Of a stretch of 64,000 nt of DNA, positions 12,773 through 24,930 are shown piece by piece. A program made the translations under genes and the position numbers. Source of the DNA: Epiperipatus broadwayi (taxonomy: Eukaryota; Onychophora; Udeonychophora; Euonychophora; Peripatidae); NCBI GenBank assembly GCA_028023455.1, contig JAQFVV010012395.1, forward strand, positions 4,216,001 to 4,280,000, written 5' to 3'. Numbering within the stretch: the first letter of the stretch is position 1; each line of letters starts with the position of its first letter. The notes under the pieces are model-generated. The model searched no databases. It had not been told where the DNA came from and saw only the letters and a program-made list of their open reading frames with translations.

Positions 12773-13849
12773 GTGGTTTTACATTAAGTTTTCTATAAAA
12801 TAATCATAAACAATCATATTACATCTGTGAAAATATTATACATATAATATACATCTCACATGAAAAATCTCACGGCATAGTGGAACACATATACTTATCC
12901 TGGAATTCAAATATAGGCCATGATAAAAAAAAAAATCAGCTTTTAAATAGGCTAGGATTCTTCTTTTAGATAGCTGATCTATAGACAATTCTTCAGCCGT
13001 CCAATTCTCAATGAGAAAATAAAATAAAGATGGAAAACTGTTAAAACCTTCACTACCCTGCATTTAGCAAGCCTGGTGAGTAATGCCTTTCTTTCAATGT
13101 TATCTTAATGAGAGCTATTGGAAACACTGTTATTCTATATTGAGCTATTTAAAGATTGCCTGCCGTGATTACAACAATATAACTAGGACTTGGGGAAAAT
13201 AACTGAAGATTTTCCAAGCAAGCTTAAGATTATTTTCAAGTAGTGATCCAAAAACTTACCAAGTTAGCTTTCCAATGTTTGATCAGTAAATAGGCTGAGC
13301 TACTCTTAAAAAAAAAAAAAAGTAAGGTTTCAAATGACCAGAAATTGATTTCTTGGTTAACTACGTCACCTTCTTCGTTATTTCTTTTTAGGGGAAGGGA
13401 TGCTGGAGAAGCTTTTGATCTGTAATTAATTATTTTAAATTATTTTACCTATTTATAAAATAATAGCAATATTTTGTTGTAAAAATATAGATATTCTTGA
13501 TTCCATTGCTTTGGTTTGTTTGTTTTTGGAATCATATTAATCTTCCTTCTGTATGATGCAAATCTTTCTACTCAAATTATGTTTTCTTTTTAAATCACAT
13601 CTTTCCTCAAAAATCTGAATACAGCAAATAGTTCTAGAACTCTGCAATGAAAAAAGCTTGTGTTTAAAATCTCATTGAGCAAATTGCATATGTAAAATTA
13701 TCCAATTCAATTGCCATGTTGTTGTAATCTTAAGAGCAAATTATCATTACTTTTCAATAACATGTCTCCTTCAAATATAAATTTTAAAATCATAAACTGC
13801 TATCCATTATAAAATAATAGAGAATTCTCTCTCACTACAGGCATTTCAA

Positions 13850-14095
13850 ATAACACAGCTTCATCAAGTAAACATCACATGATCACCATTTCTTATGCTT
13901 GCTCTTAACTGTTATTCAAACAGGCAAAACTCTCTAAATGTATTGCCACTCAGTGCAATCCAAAAACTAATCTGAGAAGATTGGCTGAGTAAGCACTAGA
14001 TGGGAATTTTATGCACAAGCCTTCTGGCATCCATTGATTATTCTGGTTTGCACTGAGTAGCAATAAATATAGAGAGTTTCTGCCTGCTTGAACTT
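13850..14095. mobile_element. Fold-back element, family 3
   Basis: The end segments GGCAAAACTCTCTAAATGTATTG and its counterpart near GCAATAAATATAGAGAGTTTCTGCC are inverted repeats. The interior holds CCAAAAACTAATCTGAG followed by GCACTAGATGGG, matching the 3' half of the family 3 hammerhead and its downstream sequence. The CUGAUGA half is missing here. Confidence 0.6.
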
Positions 14096-14198
14096 CATGA
14101 AGTAAACTAAAATTTTAAGCATCTACTAACCATGTCAGCCTGAACTTCATATATAAGTATTTGTAAGTAATATGCTTGAACATTTATCTATGTGTGAA

Positions 14199-14690
14199 AT
14201 GGATATATACCACCATTTTTATACATTGACTTAAGAAAAGATTTTTTATTGTTAATTTCTTTATACTTACTGAGCATGCTTTTGGCACTTGAAGCTAGAA
14301 TCACAGCACCCATGAACCACCAGATGTGTCATGGTATTTAAATAGCAAATCAATTATTTAAATTACTAATTTAAATATTCCACTTTTTTAGATAGCAGAA
14401 TGCTATTCTCTTTCTTGTTGATTGCATGGGCACTATTAGAAACAAACCACACCTTATCTTTCACTTTCTGTCATCAAGTTCAATCCCTATGCAATCAACA
14501 AGAAAGAGAATAGTGTTCAGTTATCTAAAAATGGAATATTTAAATCAAATACCATGACACATCCTGCAGTTCATGAGTGCTATGATCTGGTTTCAATGAC
14601 CAAAAGCTTGTTCAGCAAGTATAAAGAAATTAACATTGAATAATCTTTTCTTAAGCCAATATTTAAAAATGGTGGTATATATCTATTACA
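14199..14690. mobile_element. Large fold-back element (~200-bp arms)
   Basis: Arms match in reverse complement through several blocks: GGATATATACCACCATTTTT, AAGAAAAGATT..TTGTTAATTTCTTTATACTT, ATGACACATC, AATATTCCA, and CTATTCTCTTTCTTGTTGATTGCAT. The spacer is about 70 bp around 14430-14490. No coding potential was seen. It has the same architecture as the hammerhead fold-backs, but no convincing ribozyme core was found. Confidence 0.65.
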
Positions 14691-15139
14691 AATAGTGTAA
14701 GAAAAGAAGAAAAAAATGTGAAATATAAATAGAAATTGTGATAAAGAATAGAATGGATGGCCTATTTTTTAAGTTTCTGATGGTCATTATGTTCTTACTT
14801 ATTGATGTTACTATAAATAAAAAGTGGAAAATATATATATTAGTCTTACTTAAATGCAGCATAAATTATTCTGAAATTAGTTGAACATTTAGAGGATAAA
14901 GGCAAAACCTTATTTTTAACATCTTCATAACACTAATGAAATATCAGTTTGTTAATACAAATATCAAATACATGTAACTTTATGTTCATGAAATTTAAAT
15001 ATTAGGTAAACCATCAGAAGCTGTGTATAAATAAAACTCATATCATTTGGCATACAAGTGTTATTTATGCATAACTTCCAAAGATATTGTTACTTTTATT
15101 TAAATTTAATAAACCTTAAGTAGTGCTTGTTATATATGT

Positions 15140-15495
<356 letters not shown>

Positions 15496-15699
15496 GACAA
15501 GTAATCCAACTGAAATATCAGTATTAATATTAATTACATATAGATGTAGTCAGATAATATATCTTTTTATATTCATTTACCTATAAAAATCTTTACTTTA
15601 ACATATATATGTAATATTTACAAAATAAAAATAAATTTGTAACATAATCCATTAACAGTTGTTATTTACAGATTGTTAAAATTAATATTTATTTATATG

Positions 15700-15718
15700 T
15701 ATGTTTTTCTTTTTTTAG
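15700..15718 (+). other. Splice acceptor of LRR gene 5' intron
   Basis: The pyrimidine run TTTTTCTTTTTTTAG ends at 15718, immediately before GTAAAAATG. The ATG at 15725 is the first in the exon and opens a clean signal peptide. Confidence 0.75.
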
Positions 15719-15724
15719 GTAAAA

Positions 15725-17503
15725 ATGAAGATAATGAAAAGTTTGTGGCTGTGGCTTTTTTTCACTTGTAATTACATAGTGTTGGCCCAAAAATGTCCTC
15801 TACAGTGTTCATGCAACAGTACCCTTGACAATAGACTGAGAGTCAATTGCAACTATGGAGGTTTAACGATTATGCCTGTTTACGAAGTGAATAGTGACAT
15901 AAATATTCTCAATATTTCGGCACCTCCTAATAACCCCAATAAACTAAATATGGGACCAATTTTTTCCCGATTTTTTAATATGGATGAGATCCATATTACC
16001 TACTCCCGTGTGCCTGCTATTGGAGAATTCTCATTTTATTCTAAAGCCATGGAAAAACTTCGTATATTAAACTTATCTCATAATAATATCAATTTTCTTT
16101 TAGAGAAAAATTTCATTGGACTTGGAAATTTGGAACAATTATACTTGAACAACAATCAAATTTCTTCCATTAACTCCCATGTTTTTATCCAAATGCCACA
16201 ACTCAAAGTGTTGTCACTGGCATGGAATAATATTACTGACTTCCCTCCTCGTTTTTTGCTAGGTCTATCCCACTTGAGAAATCTCATTTTAGATGGCAAT
16301 ATGCTTAACAGTTTAAATCATGATATCTTTCAAGATACAACTAATTTAAAATCATTGAGCCTGAACCATTGTGGAATCCAGGTCCTCCCACAAAATCTAT
16401 TCCAAGAAATCCCAAATTTAGAAATTCTTTATGTTCAGAATAATTTAATAACTGCAATTCCTCATAATTATTTTCAAAAGTTGAAAAATTTGAGTGCCCT
16501 TTACTTAGACAATAATTATATATCTTACATTCCGCCACATATTTTCCGAAGCTTAACACTTAAACATTTGGGATTATCAAGAAACCAAATCACTAGTTTA
16601 ACATCTGATGCTTTTGCAGATTCATTTATTAGTGGATTAGATCTATCTAATAATCGACTGAGACAGTTACATTCCAATACATTTGAAAACACTGCCACCA
16701 ATTTAATATTTCTTGATCTCAGTAATAATAATATATTCTTAGAGAATGTATTTCACAATATGCACAAACTTCAAACATTAATTTTAGAAAATATTGGTCT
16801 AAAAACTCTTTCCAACAACAAGTTTGAAAATCTTCGAGAACTCAGAGTTTTAAGTTTAGCCAGGAACCATCTGTCTGTGATATCATCAATGTTACTCTAT
16901 TATCTTGTGAAACTGGAAACCTTAGATCTTTCTGAAAACAGATTTTCCACATTGTCAGAGGAAATTATTGATAAATTTCACAGTTTAAAAACGTTACACA
17001 AAATTTATTTAAAGGGAAATCCTTGGTCATGTGATTGCCATCTTCAACCAATGATCGCTTGGCTAAGAACATTTTTATTTTACATAAACATCTGTGAAAA
17101 TAATTTAACTGATTGCCCATCATGTAATAAACCAGAAAGACTCTTGGGGAAGTATCTCTACCATTTAAGTGAAAGTGACCTCATAACATGTGACTCATTC
17201 TTTGATTACAGTGCCCTTAGTATAGGTTCCCAGATTGGAATTGTCTTAACTGGAATGCTAATTATTATCATTATATTCATCATCTTCATTGTGTGGTTAC
17301 GCCAAAGAAAGGTTCATTACAGAACACATGAAGAATCTCGATCAGATGATGCAATTTACGAAAACCCAATCAGTGATGATGAAGATTATAAAACAAATGC
17401 AACGCAACCACTAACAAAAGAATATATAAATGACAATAAAGACTATAGTTTTAAATATAAAAACCAGAGCATGGAGATGAACGATACCATTAAGAAGATT
17501 TGA
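15725..17503 (+). CDS. Leucine-rich-repeat type I transmembrane protein
   Basis: 592 residues in one exon. Residues 1-21 form a signal peptide ending LA before QKC. A cysteine-capped LRR N-terminal module follows (KCPLQCSC ... RVNC, about 23-42), then roughly 13-15 LRRs of the extracellular type (L..L.L..N.I) from about 110 to 435. The LRR C-terminal cap runs from about 445 (NPWSCDC, with later CPSC and LITC). A 22-residue transmembrane helix (about 504-525) precedes a 67-residue cytoplasmic tail with a YENP motif and several tyrosines, which suggests adaptor or phosphotyrosine docking. Role: probably cell-surface recognition or adhesion; no ligand can be named. A T-rich tract and AG at 15711-15718 form a splice acceptor 6 nt before the ATG, so there is an upstream 5' UTR exon. 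A single-exon ORF is common in LRR transmembrane genes. The orthologue is not identified. Confidence 0.92.
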   Translation: MKIMKSLWLWLFFTCNYIVLAQKCPLQCSCNSTLDNRLRVNCNYGGLTIMPVYEVNSDINILNISAPPNNPNKLNMGPIFSRFFNMDEIHITYSRVPAIGEFSFYSKAMEKLRILNLSHNNINFLLEKNFIGLGNLEQLYLNNNQISSINSHVFIQMPQLKVLSLAWNNITDFPPRFLLGLSHLRNLILDGNMLNSLNHDIFQDTTNLKSLSLNHCGIQVLPQNLFQEIPNLEILYVQNNLITAIPHNYFQKLKNLSALYLDNNYISYIPPHIFRSLTLKHLGLSRNQITSLTSDAFADSFISGLDLSNNRLRQLHSNTFENTATNLIFLDLSNNNIFLENVFHNMHKLQTLILENIGLKTLSNNKFENLRELRVLSLARNHLSVISSMLLYYLVKLETLDLSENRFSTLSEEIIDKFHSLKTLHKIYLKGNPWSCDCHLQPMIAWLRTFLFYINICENNLTDCPSCNKPERLLGKYLYHLSESDLITCDSFFDYSALSIGSQIGIVLTGMLIIIIIFIIFIVWLRQRKVHYRTHEESRSDDAIYENPISDDEDYKTNATQPLTKEYINDNKDYSFKYKNQSMEMNDTIKKI

Positions 17504-17811
17504 CTGTTGGTTCACTAGAATAATCAGCGCTTACGCTAAAAGTAATGGCTGTCAAAATTTTGCAGAGCTATTTTCTCATTTCATAGTCATCCTGTTCTAG
17601 GTCAGATTTTTGTGCAAATAAGTGATTTGATTGCAAATTTTATTGTACTTGTAGACTCACCCCCCATTCTGTGTTAACTCTCATTTTATCCAGTTCCGTA
17701 AAACATTGTTAGGAAGCCATGTTGGCTGGGGCACAGGAAAGTCTCCATCTTTGTATCTAGCTAGACTTCCATCAGGCTCTAGAAGAGAGATTTATGACCA
17801 ATCACATGTTA

Positions 17812-17817
17812 AATAAA
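17812..17817 (+). promoter_or_regulatory. Candidate polyadenylation signal for LRR gene
   Basis: The canonical AATAAA hexamer is about 310 nt after the TGA at 17501-17503, and the sequence downstream becomes GT-rich. It is the first good hexamer after the stop. Confidence 0.5.
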
Positions 17818-17829
17818 ATGGTCACCATG

Positions 17830-19890
17830 AATAGTAGTCTGTTTTTTGTGAATTTTGAATGTGAGATAGTATAATAATGGTTGTTAAGAGTTATGAAAAG
17901 CTAAGGGCCATTACTGATCAAGTCTTAATGATTTGATCACATCATCATGTTATGATAATCTTTAAAGTTATCAAACTTGCTTTCCAGATTACTTAACATA
18001 TACATTAATATACAAAATCAGTTAATTGATATGTGTGTGTGTGTCTACAGGTATATAATACACAATGTGCCAAAAGTCAAGCACCATAGCTAATTTATTA
18101 AATAAATATTTCTGACTTCTTATTTAACTGCTATATTATCATTTACAATAACTTTTCATTTCTTTTAGTTTAATATTAATCAGTTTCAAAATCAAAAATC
18201 CCACACAAACACATTCACACAGATATACTTAACACTTACACAATACTTTTTCAGTAGTAAATTGTTTAAAATATTCTATTATTGCCATTTATTTTAAGTT
18301 TCAGAGTCAATAGATGCTAGTGTTTATTAAATCCATATCTAGTGTTATCCTATCCATATTTCCAGATTAGTTTTGGTTTATAGTCTTTATCAATGATGAG
18401 GGATTCAGATTTGGATCTAGGGTGCCTAGACTTTTTGGGTGTAATTTAATCATTATTTAAGTTTACAGTAGATGGTATCACTGCAGTATTAAGATTAGAG
18501 TTTGCAGCTGAAAACATCAGTTAGAGTCCTCTTCAGTTATGAGGTACATTAGCTCTATACATGGGAATAATATATCTACTTTTAATTTTTTGGTTAAATG
18601 ATATGCTCTAGTACATATCAATTTAAAATAGTAAATTATAATAAACAAAATTATAATAAATTATCTATTGAACCTGGTTTTTGGCACATGTTATATATAT
18701 TCTCACAAATAATTATCTTACTTTTTTCATTTTTTATGTAAATATTGATTTTCTTTTATCAAATTCTTAAATGCTTGCAACAATAATCTTAAAAACTAAA
18801 TACTTGTATGCTAAATTCATTTATCTGCCATATTAAATTGAACTGACCAAGGCAGGAATCCATCTGACTTGTTATCCCTTAATAAAGACTATGTGTACCT
18901 TCTTGAAATCTCCATCAAAAGAAAATTAGAAAAATGATATATGAACCAGTCGATAAGTAATGGTCAAATTTGACAGAAAAATGCATGCAAGACAGATAGT
19001 TTGAAAAGTCATCTATAAGGCTAAAACTTAGCAAACAGTTTAGTGTTGTTACAGTATCATCACTCATCCATGTGTTTCAGAGAGGGTCAATAAATGCAAA
19101 ACAGGATGTTAGAATGTTACTGGCAGTACCAGTCATAATTAAAAGCATAATCAGACAGATTCCAATTCATAAAGAACAGTGTGTTTACTAACATTAGAAA
19201 CACAGGTAAGTGTATAGAGCATTTGATAATTATGGATATTTTTGGTTTAATTCAAATGATGAACCAAAAGTTAACAGAAGCTGACTTAACCTTTCAATAA
19301 TTTTTAGATAACTCCTGATGACTATTAGATGCTGTATGACTTTTAGAAAGTGGTATATTAATGGCACTGTGTGCTGATAAGACAAAATTAACTTAAAGGA
19401 AAATAACCAAAGCATATTTGTATGTGCAACAATGGCTATTGAGTTTAATGTCTGTTTGCAGTTCTATCCTTTTAAGAGGTATCTTCACAGTCCATCTTTT
19501 GTAGTTTATTGCCACATTATTAGCTTTGCAACTGATTTTAAAGCCTATTTTGTTATCCGGAGAATAATTTTGTTCTTTTTTAACAGAACAGTATATGAAT
19601 ACGTATCATCATATCTTCCAACAGTATCTACAATAGATCCAAATACCTTTCTTGACTATGCTAACTTCAAAATATATTATTACTAAATATGCATAAGACT
19701 GTAATAAATATCAACATCTCTTCACATATTCCGAAATACCTTGGAATTATAGATTAAGGTATATGTCCTTTAAAACTATTAGATCTTAATTATTCCATGA
19801 CACACTACATCTGATAATATTGCATATCATGGGTCACACTATTAGATACATTATATTGTGTCTGGAATGTAATTTCATAATATGCTGTGA
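17830..19890. other. Non-coding stretch 3' of the LRR gene
   Basis: A short (GT)n lies at about 18031-18044. Otherwise it is AT-rich unique-looking DNA with no supported gene. Short ORFs at 19230-19686 lack recognisable features. Confidence 0.5.
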
Positions 19891-19895
19891 ATATA

Positions 19896-20222
19896 TATAT
19901 ATAACAATAAAAATAATAAATATAACAGTAATTAACTATTATATACAGCTTTCAATCCGCAGAAGTACTTTTGGTTAATTCTTTAATCTGCCTCAACTAC
20001 CGTTAAATTAAAAAAAAAAAGGAAACAAAAGTCATCAACTCAGTCTGCTGCTAACATTAAAATTCGGGATGGAATTTGAATTGACGACATTTGCTTCAGT
20101 TTTTTTTTTAATTTAACAGTAGTTGAGGTAGGTTAAGGAATTAACCAAAAGTACTTCTGCAGATTGAAATACTGTATTTAATAGTTAATTACTGTTATGT
20201 TTATTATTTTTATTGTTATTAC
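19896..20222. mobile_element. Fold-back element (~110-bp arms)
   Basis: Arms begin with ATAACAATAAAAATAATAAA and contain AACAGTAATTAACTATTA, GCAGAAGTACTTTTGGTTAATTC and CTCAACTACCGTTAAATT, and reappear inverted in the right half. The spacer is about 90 bp. No ORF. Confidence 0.75.
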
Positions 20223-20521
20223 AATAGTTTTTTAATTAATGGACATTTTATTTGTATTATATATATATATCAATGCATAATGCTAAATTGGAGTAGTTTA
20301 TAAATAAACATCAAACGACCTACATATACAATTTGGCCATCTATAACATCTAGTATTATAAATATAAAATTACAAGCATATGGAAAATGACTGATTATAT
20401 CAAAACAACCTATGTACACAATTTATTCATTCATGCCACCTAATATTATAAATGCCCAATTACAAGCAGATGGAAAATGGCTAGTTAAATTGCATAGATA
20501 GTTTGTTATAATATTTGTTTA

Positions 20522-20820
20522 TGTAAAATTAAGAGCATGCTAATAGCTCTAAACAAGCTTTTTTTTTTATTTATGATAAATGCTACTACAAGGGAAGACA
20601 TTCAAATCATTTTTATCTTGGATTGTCCCCATCCCCAGACCGGTTTCAACCTATGGGTCTCTTCAGTGAGGAGTTGGGACATTAGATTTAAAAAACCAAC
20701 TCAAGCAAAGCATTTATCTAAAAGTTAATTGTTAGAAGAAGATCTGAAACTTTTAGACATCTACATGTCTTTAAAGTCAGCTCTCCAACTGAAAAAATCA
20801 TATAAGGCCTGAACTTAATT
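20522..20820 (-). mobile_element. Hammerhead element family 1, partial copy
   Basis: Read on the minus strand this is nearly identical to the right arm and middle of the adjacent fold-back at 20895-21460: spacer beginning GGAGTATCTGAATT, then the ribozyme, then the 3' tail with CAAGCTTGTTT-like sequence. It is therefore a single, non-inverted copy and shows the order of the unit: spacer (about 180 nt), hammerhead, about 100-nt tail. Confidence 0.7.
20629..20673 (-). ncRNA. Hammerhead ribozyme motif HHR1a
   Basis: Minus strand: stem I 5' strand CUCCUCA, core CUGAAGA, stem II GACC-CAUA-GGUU (one G-U), GAAA, self-complementary stem III ACCGGU, cleavage triplet GUC, then stem I 3' strand UGGGGAU. 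Stem I pairs over six positions with one G-U wobble. All conserved core residues are present. Confidence 0.75.
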
Positions 20821-21050
20821 CAGATACTCCATATATTAGTAGGCTTAGCCATTTAATTTAGCCAAAGCCACAACAGCAAAATAATAATAGTAATAATAAC
20901 AAGTCAGATGTCACATGACTTATATATAGCTTGCACTTACAAATATGTAAAATTAAGAGCGTGCTAATAGCTCTAAACAAGCTTTTTTTTATTTATGATA
21001 AATGCTACTACAAGAGAAGACATTCAAATCATTTTTATCTTGGATTGTCC

Positions 21051-21095
21051 CCATCCTCAGACCGGTTTCGACCTATGGGTCTCTTCAGTGAGGAG
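21051..21095 (-). ncRNA. Hammerhead ribozyme HHR1b (best copy)
   Basis: Minus strand, 5' to 3': UCCUCA (stem I), CUGAAGA (C3-A9, position 7 is the variable one), GACC-CAUA-GGUC (stem II, perfect), GAAA, ACCGGU (palindromic minimal stem III including A15.1 and U16.1), C17, then UGAGGA. Stem I UCCUCA/UGAGGA pairs perfectly over 6 bp. The predicted scissile bond follows GUC, between minus-strand positions 21060 and 21059. A 6-nt stem III with no loop is known to need dimer or double-hammerhead folding, as in tandem-repeat hammerheads. Confidence 0.85.
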
Positions 21096-21247
21096 TATCT
21101 GAATTAAGTTCAGGCCCATATGATTTTTTCAGTTGGAGAGCTGACTTTAAAGACATGTAGATGTCTAAAAGTTTCAGATCTTCTTCTAACAATTAACTTT
21201 TAGATAAATGCTTTGCTTGAGTTGGTTTTTTAAATCTAATGTCCCAA

Positions 21248-21292
21248 CTCCTCACTGAAGAGACCCATAGGTCGAAACCGGTCTGGTGATGG
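21248..21292 (+). ncRNA. Hammerhead ribozyme HHR1c
   Basis: Plus strand: CUGAAGA at 21255-21261, stem II GACC (21262-21265)/GGUC (21270-21273) with CAUA loop, GAAA at 21274-21277, ACCGGU at 21277-21282, C17 at 21283. The predicted cut lies between 21283 and 21284. Stem I CUCCUCA with UGGUGAU has one mismatch and one wobble. The core is intact. Confidence 0.75.
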
Positions 21293-21469
21293 GGACAATC
21301 CAAGATAAAAATGATTTGAATGTCTTCTCTTGTAGTAGCATTGATCATAAATAAAAAAAAAGCTTGTTTAGAGCTATTAGCACGCTCTTAATTTTACATA
21401 TTTGTAAGTGCAAGCTATATATAAGTCATGTGACATCTGACTTGTTATTATTACTAATATTTGTTTATA

Positions 21470-23040
21470 TATATTATTTAATATTTATTTTTATTTAAAA
21501 ATACAAAAATATTCTTTAATTAAAAATTATGCAAAATGTTACAGCTTTCTTGATAATAAGAATTATGGACAGAAAGCAATAAAACCCGCAGCAAACTAAT
21601 TAGATGGCTTTATATGGATAATATCCAAGTAATTACTAATAACAATAGAGTTAATAGCAACAACACTTAAATTGTTAGTTTATCATCAGTTTCTGCTGAA
21701 ATTAAATTCTTCAAGTGTCTTTTAAAACTAGAAATAGATAACAGTAATGTGATCAATCCTAAACAATGTGCAATTACATTGAATAAGTAATGGCTAAGAT
21801 GTATTCTCCATCTTTGATTATGATATTTAAGCAAACCCAATGCTTTCACTTGTGCATAGTCAGAGACATATATGACTGTATTAGAGATGACAAATGTAAT
21901 AAATCTTAACAAATAATCAGTGTATGTTTCTAGAATTATTCTGCATAGATAAAATTGATTTGTTGAATAAATACTGAATGAGAAACAAATCTTTCATTTT
22001 ATCTAAGCTTCTTCTGCCAGATATAATACATAAAATGTGATTCTGCAGAAAGTGAAGTGGAGAGAGACATCTCTAATTGACTCCTCTCCAGATCCCATAA
22101 GATAAAATATCTTGATAGAAAGATTTGTAAATCAGTAATAAGATATTAAAAGAAATCTACATAAATAGTAACAATGAACATTGATATGATATTTCCATGA
22201 CATACATGAATCTATTGACATCTATATAATGATGTTCCTCAACAAATTCAATACTGCTGCAGGTACAATTATTATTATAACATTAACATAATCACAGTGC
22301 TTCCTAATATCTTTGTTCAGATCCAATCATAATCAATTTTTGTTTAATTTATATTATTAGCAAAATTATTTGATTTTAACCAATCACCGATAATTGACAA
22401 GTTGTACATAACACTCATTTCTAGACAATCCCTAAATATCTCATATGCTACAAATGCAAGATTTTCAGCATATATGTATAAAGTTAAATATAAAGGTAAT
22501 TCTAAAATATTTAAATATATTACAAACAGTAATGGACTTAGTATGGTTTCCTGAGAATTCCTCCATTAATAAACAAAATATTCCTTACCATTAAAATGAA
22601 GATTTTTGTAGAACATGTACTTGGAATTTATCCATATACACATTTGCTAATTTTTTAATAATAGCATGAATTGATTTTCAAGCATCTATGCAACAATCTT
22701 GAATGATCTTTACTATTAAAATGATGCTAGTATAATTCAGACAAAATGCTAGCATTATAATATTAGCAAGCAAATGCATGCATGGACATAAGTAAAATAT
22801 ATGTTTACAATTATAATAGGAGAATGAAAAAATGTACTGACATGGGAATTAACTAAACTCCAAAGCAACTAATGAAAAAAATTATTGTAGTAATATATAT
22901 ATATCCTGAAGAATAATTACTTGATATTTTATGATGTGCAGTAATAAAATGAATAATTTATCCAGTGCACTAATTGGTGATTGATTATATATATATAATA
23001 AATAAAACAATAAAGAATTAACAATAATATATATATATAT
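21470..23040. other. Non-coding AT-rich stretch
   Basis: No supported gene. (AT)n tracts near 22891 and 23028. The minus-strand ORF at 21667-21912 has no family resemblance. Confidence 0.5.
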
Positions 23041-23043
23041 ATA

Positions 23044-23164
23044 TTCTTAATAACAATTATAAAATGCAGAAATACTTTCAGTTTATTTTGCAATTGAAAG
23101 TGGTTATGAGAATAACTGAAGGTATTTCTGTGTTTTTATAATTGTTTTTATGAATAATTGTTAT
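23044..23164. mobile_element. Small hairpin MITE
   Basis: Arms ATAACAATTATAAAA..GCAGAAATACTTTCAGTT and AACTGAAGGTATTTCTG..TTTTATAATTG are inverted copies about 45 bp long with a 25-bp spacer. An (AT)n tract abuts its left end. Confidence 0.6.
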
Positions 23165-24562
23165 CACTGTTAAAACATTATTATTTTATTTATTAATTAC
23201 AATAGTTAATAAATAACAGATATATTATTTGGTTACATATATGTAATGTATGTTTTAAAACATGGAGAATGTTTCATAAGTTTTTTATCATAAGTAAAAA
23301 ACAAAACTTTTTATTTATGGAACTTTTATGGAACTTGCTCAATATTAAATTTTGGACATTTAAACGTCACTAAGCATATGGTTAATGATGTCAAAAATAA
23401 TAATTTTATATCTCAGTAATGCACTGATGTAAATATTTGATATATCTCATTTTCACAGCTTATAAATGTGTATTTTCAAATGCCACCTGTTGTTGAAGAT
23501 CATCTTTAATTTCTGTAGAAACTAAAATTTACATAAATGCCATTTGTGAGCCTAAAGAATATAATAGACAATACCGTTTTAATCCTATTGTTTTGTCAAA
23601 TAGTTGTCAATAAGACGTTTTATGACTTCTGCTATAATGAACAAGAATAATATAGTCATGACATCATCAGGCAATATCTTCATAGAAAAGCTGCATGATT
23701 TATCACATATGGATCCTGCTACAATGAACAAGAACAATTTGTTGTATCATCCATTGATGTTGTAAAAGGACACTGCATAGTTTATCATACATGAATTCTG
23801 TTCATTGAACTTTATAACAATTTGCAAACCCAATTTTGCCTTATTGGTTTGGATAGTCTGTTACATTTTCATTTGGTTTTCTATAAATAGAATAATTTAT
23901 TTTGGGTCTTCCTAGCTTAGACACAAAATGATTTGTAAAAATAAAAGTATGTACATTAACCCTATGGTTCTAGAATTATAGCAATTTTTCTCTTTTGACA
24001 TTTGAAGTATCAGAGATTTAAAATGTCTACCATCGGTTCTAATTTTGGATTTCATTTTAACTGCACTGTTAATTTTTTAATTAACAAATAATCCATAGAA
24101 ATCATTCACGATCACATGTATAAGAGAAAGACAATGTTTAAAAAGCTAGAAAACAAAGAAAGAAAATGTTAGAAATAAAATTTCTGAGTGCATAATTAGA
24201 GAATAAAATGTTATTACATGAACATCTCATTGTTGCAGTCAGTGCAGAAAGATAACCGATAGTATGAAAAATTAATAATATAAATTCCACCCTAACCTTG
24301 GAGAGATAATGAAAGAATAATCTTAATACATTTATTTAAATATTATATTTATTCTTCTATTACAAAAAACATGCAATCTCTAGATTATTTTACAGTGAAC
24401 CATTAAAAAATGAAATGGATCACTGTTTAGCATTTTTTGAATTAAACAGAATCTTTATAGATCTTTAAGTATTATCTAAATAAATGTATTAAATAATCTC
24501 CATACGATCACACACTTTTTTGAAAATATATGAATAAAGACACAATAAAAGACGAATGCCCC

Positions 24563-24610
24563 CCCTCCCCAATGCATTTCGTCCTGAACCAGCACTCATC
24601 AGTTGACCCA
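24563..24610 (-). ncRNA. Hammerhead-like motif HHR2b
   Basis: Minus strand: GGGUCAA, CUGAUGA, GUGCUG-GUU-CAGGAC (one G-G mismatch), GAAA, self-complementary AUGCAU, U17. Core residues are all present. The expected stem I 3' strand is replaced by a G-rich run, so activity is doubtful. Confidence 0.55.
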
Positions 24611-24930
24611 GGTTATCATCTCTCATATATCTTTTTATCATATGTACAGTATTTATCAATAGTAAATTGTTATATTTTGATTTACAGGTGTCAAATTTAT
24701 TTCATCCCGAACAACTAACTCCCTGTGAATCCTTTAATTAAAAAAATTAGACATATTAATCTTTACCTGATGTTTAAAGATTAAATAAATCTGGACTAAA
24801 CATAATCTAGTTTAAAAAATTATTAGTGCTAATCATTACTGTATTTATCTACAGTGGATTATGTCAAGGTTGTGGGTGAAGTAAATTTAATACTTGTAAA
24901 TCAAAATGTAACAATTTACTAATGATAAAT

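Larger units (their letters stand above)
20895..21460. mobile_element. Fold-back element with a hammerhead in each arm (family 1)
   Basis: Arms of about 220 bp run from TAATAACAAGTCAGATGTCA inward and are repeated inverted to about 21460. Each arm ends toward the centre with a hammerhead: minus strand at 21051-21095 and plus strand at 21248-21292. The unpaired middle (about 150 bp) is the spacer seen in the single copy at 20522-20820. The inversion joint is immediately upstream of the left ribozyme (GTGAGGAG then TATCTGAATT). No protein is encoded, so mobilisation must be in trans. Confidence 0.8.

Noticed and set aside
19230-19686. Two ORFs (61 and 84 codons) 2 kb after the LRR gene
   Set aside because: No recognisable motif, no clear gene context.
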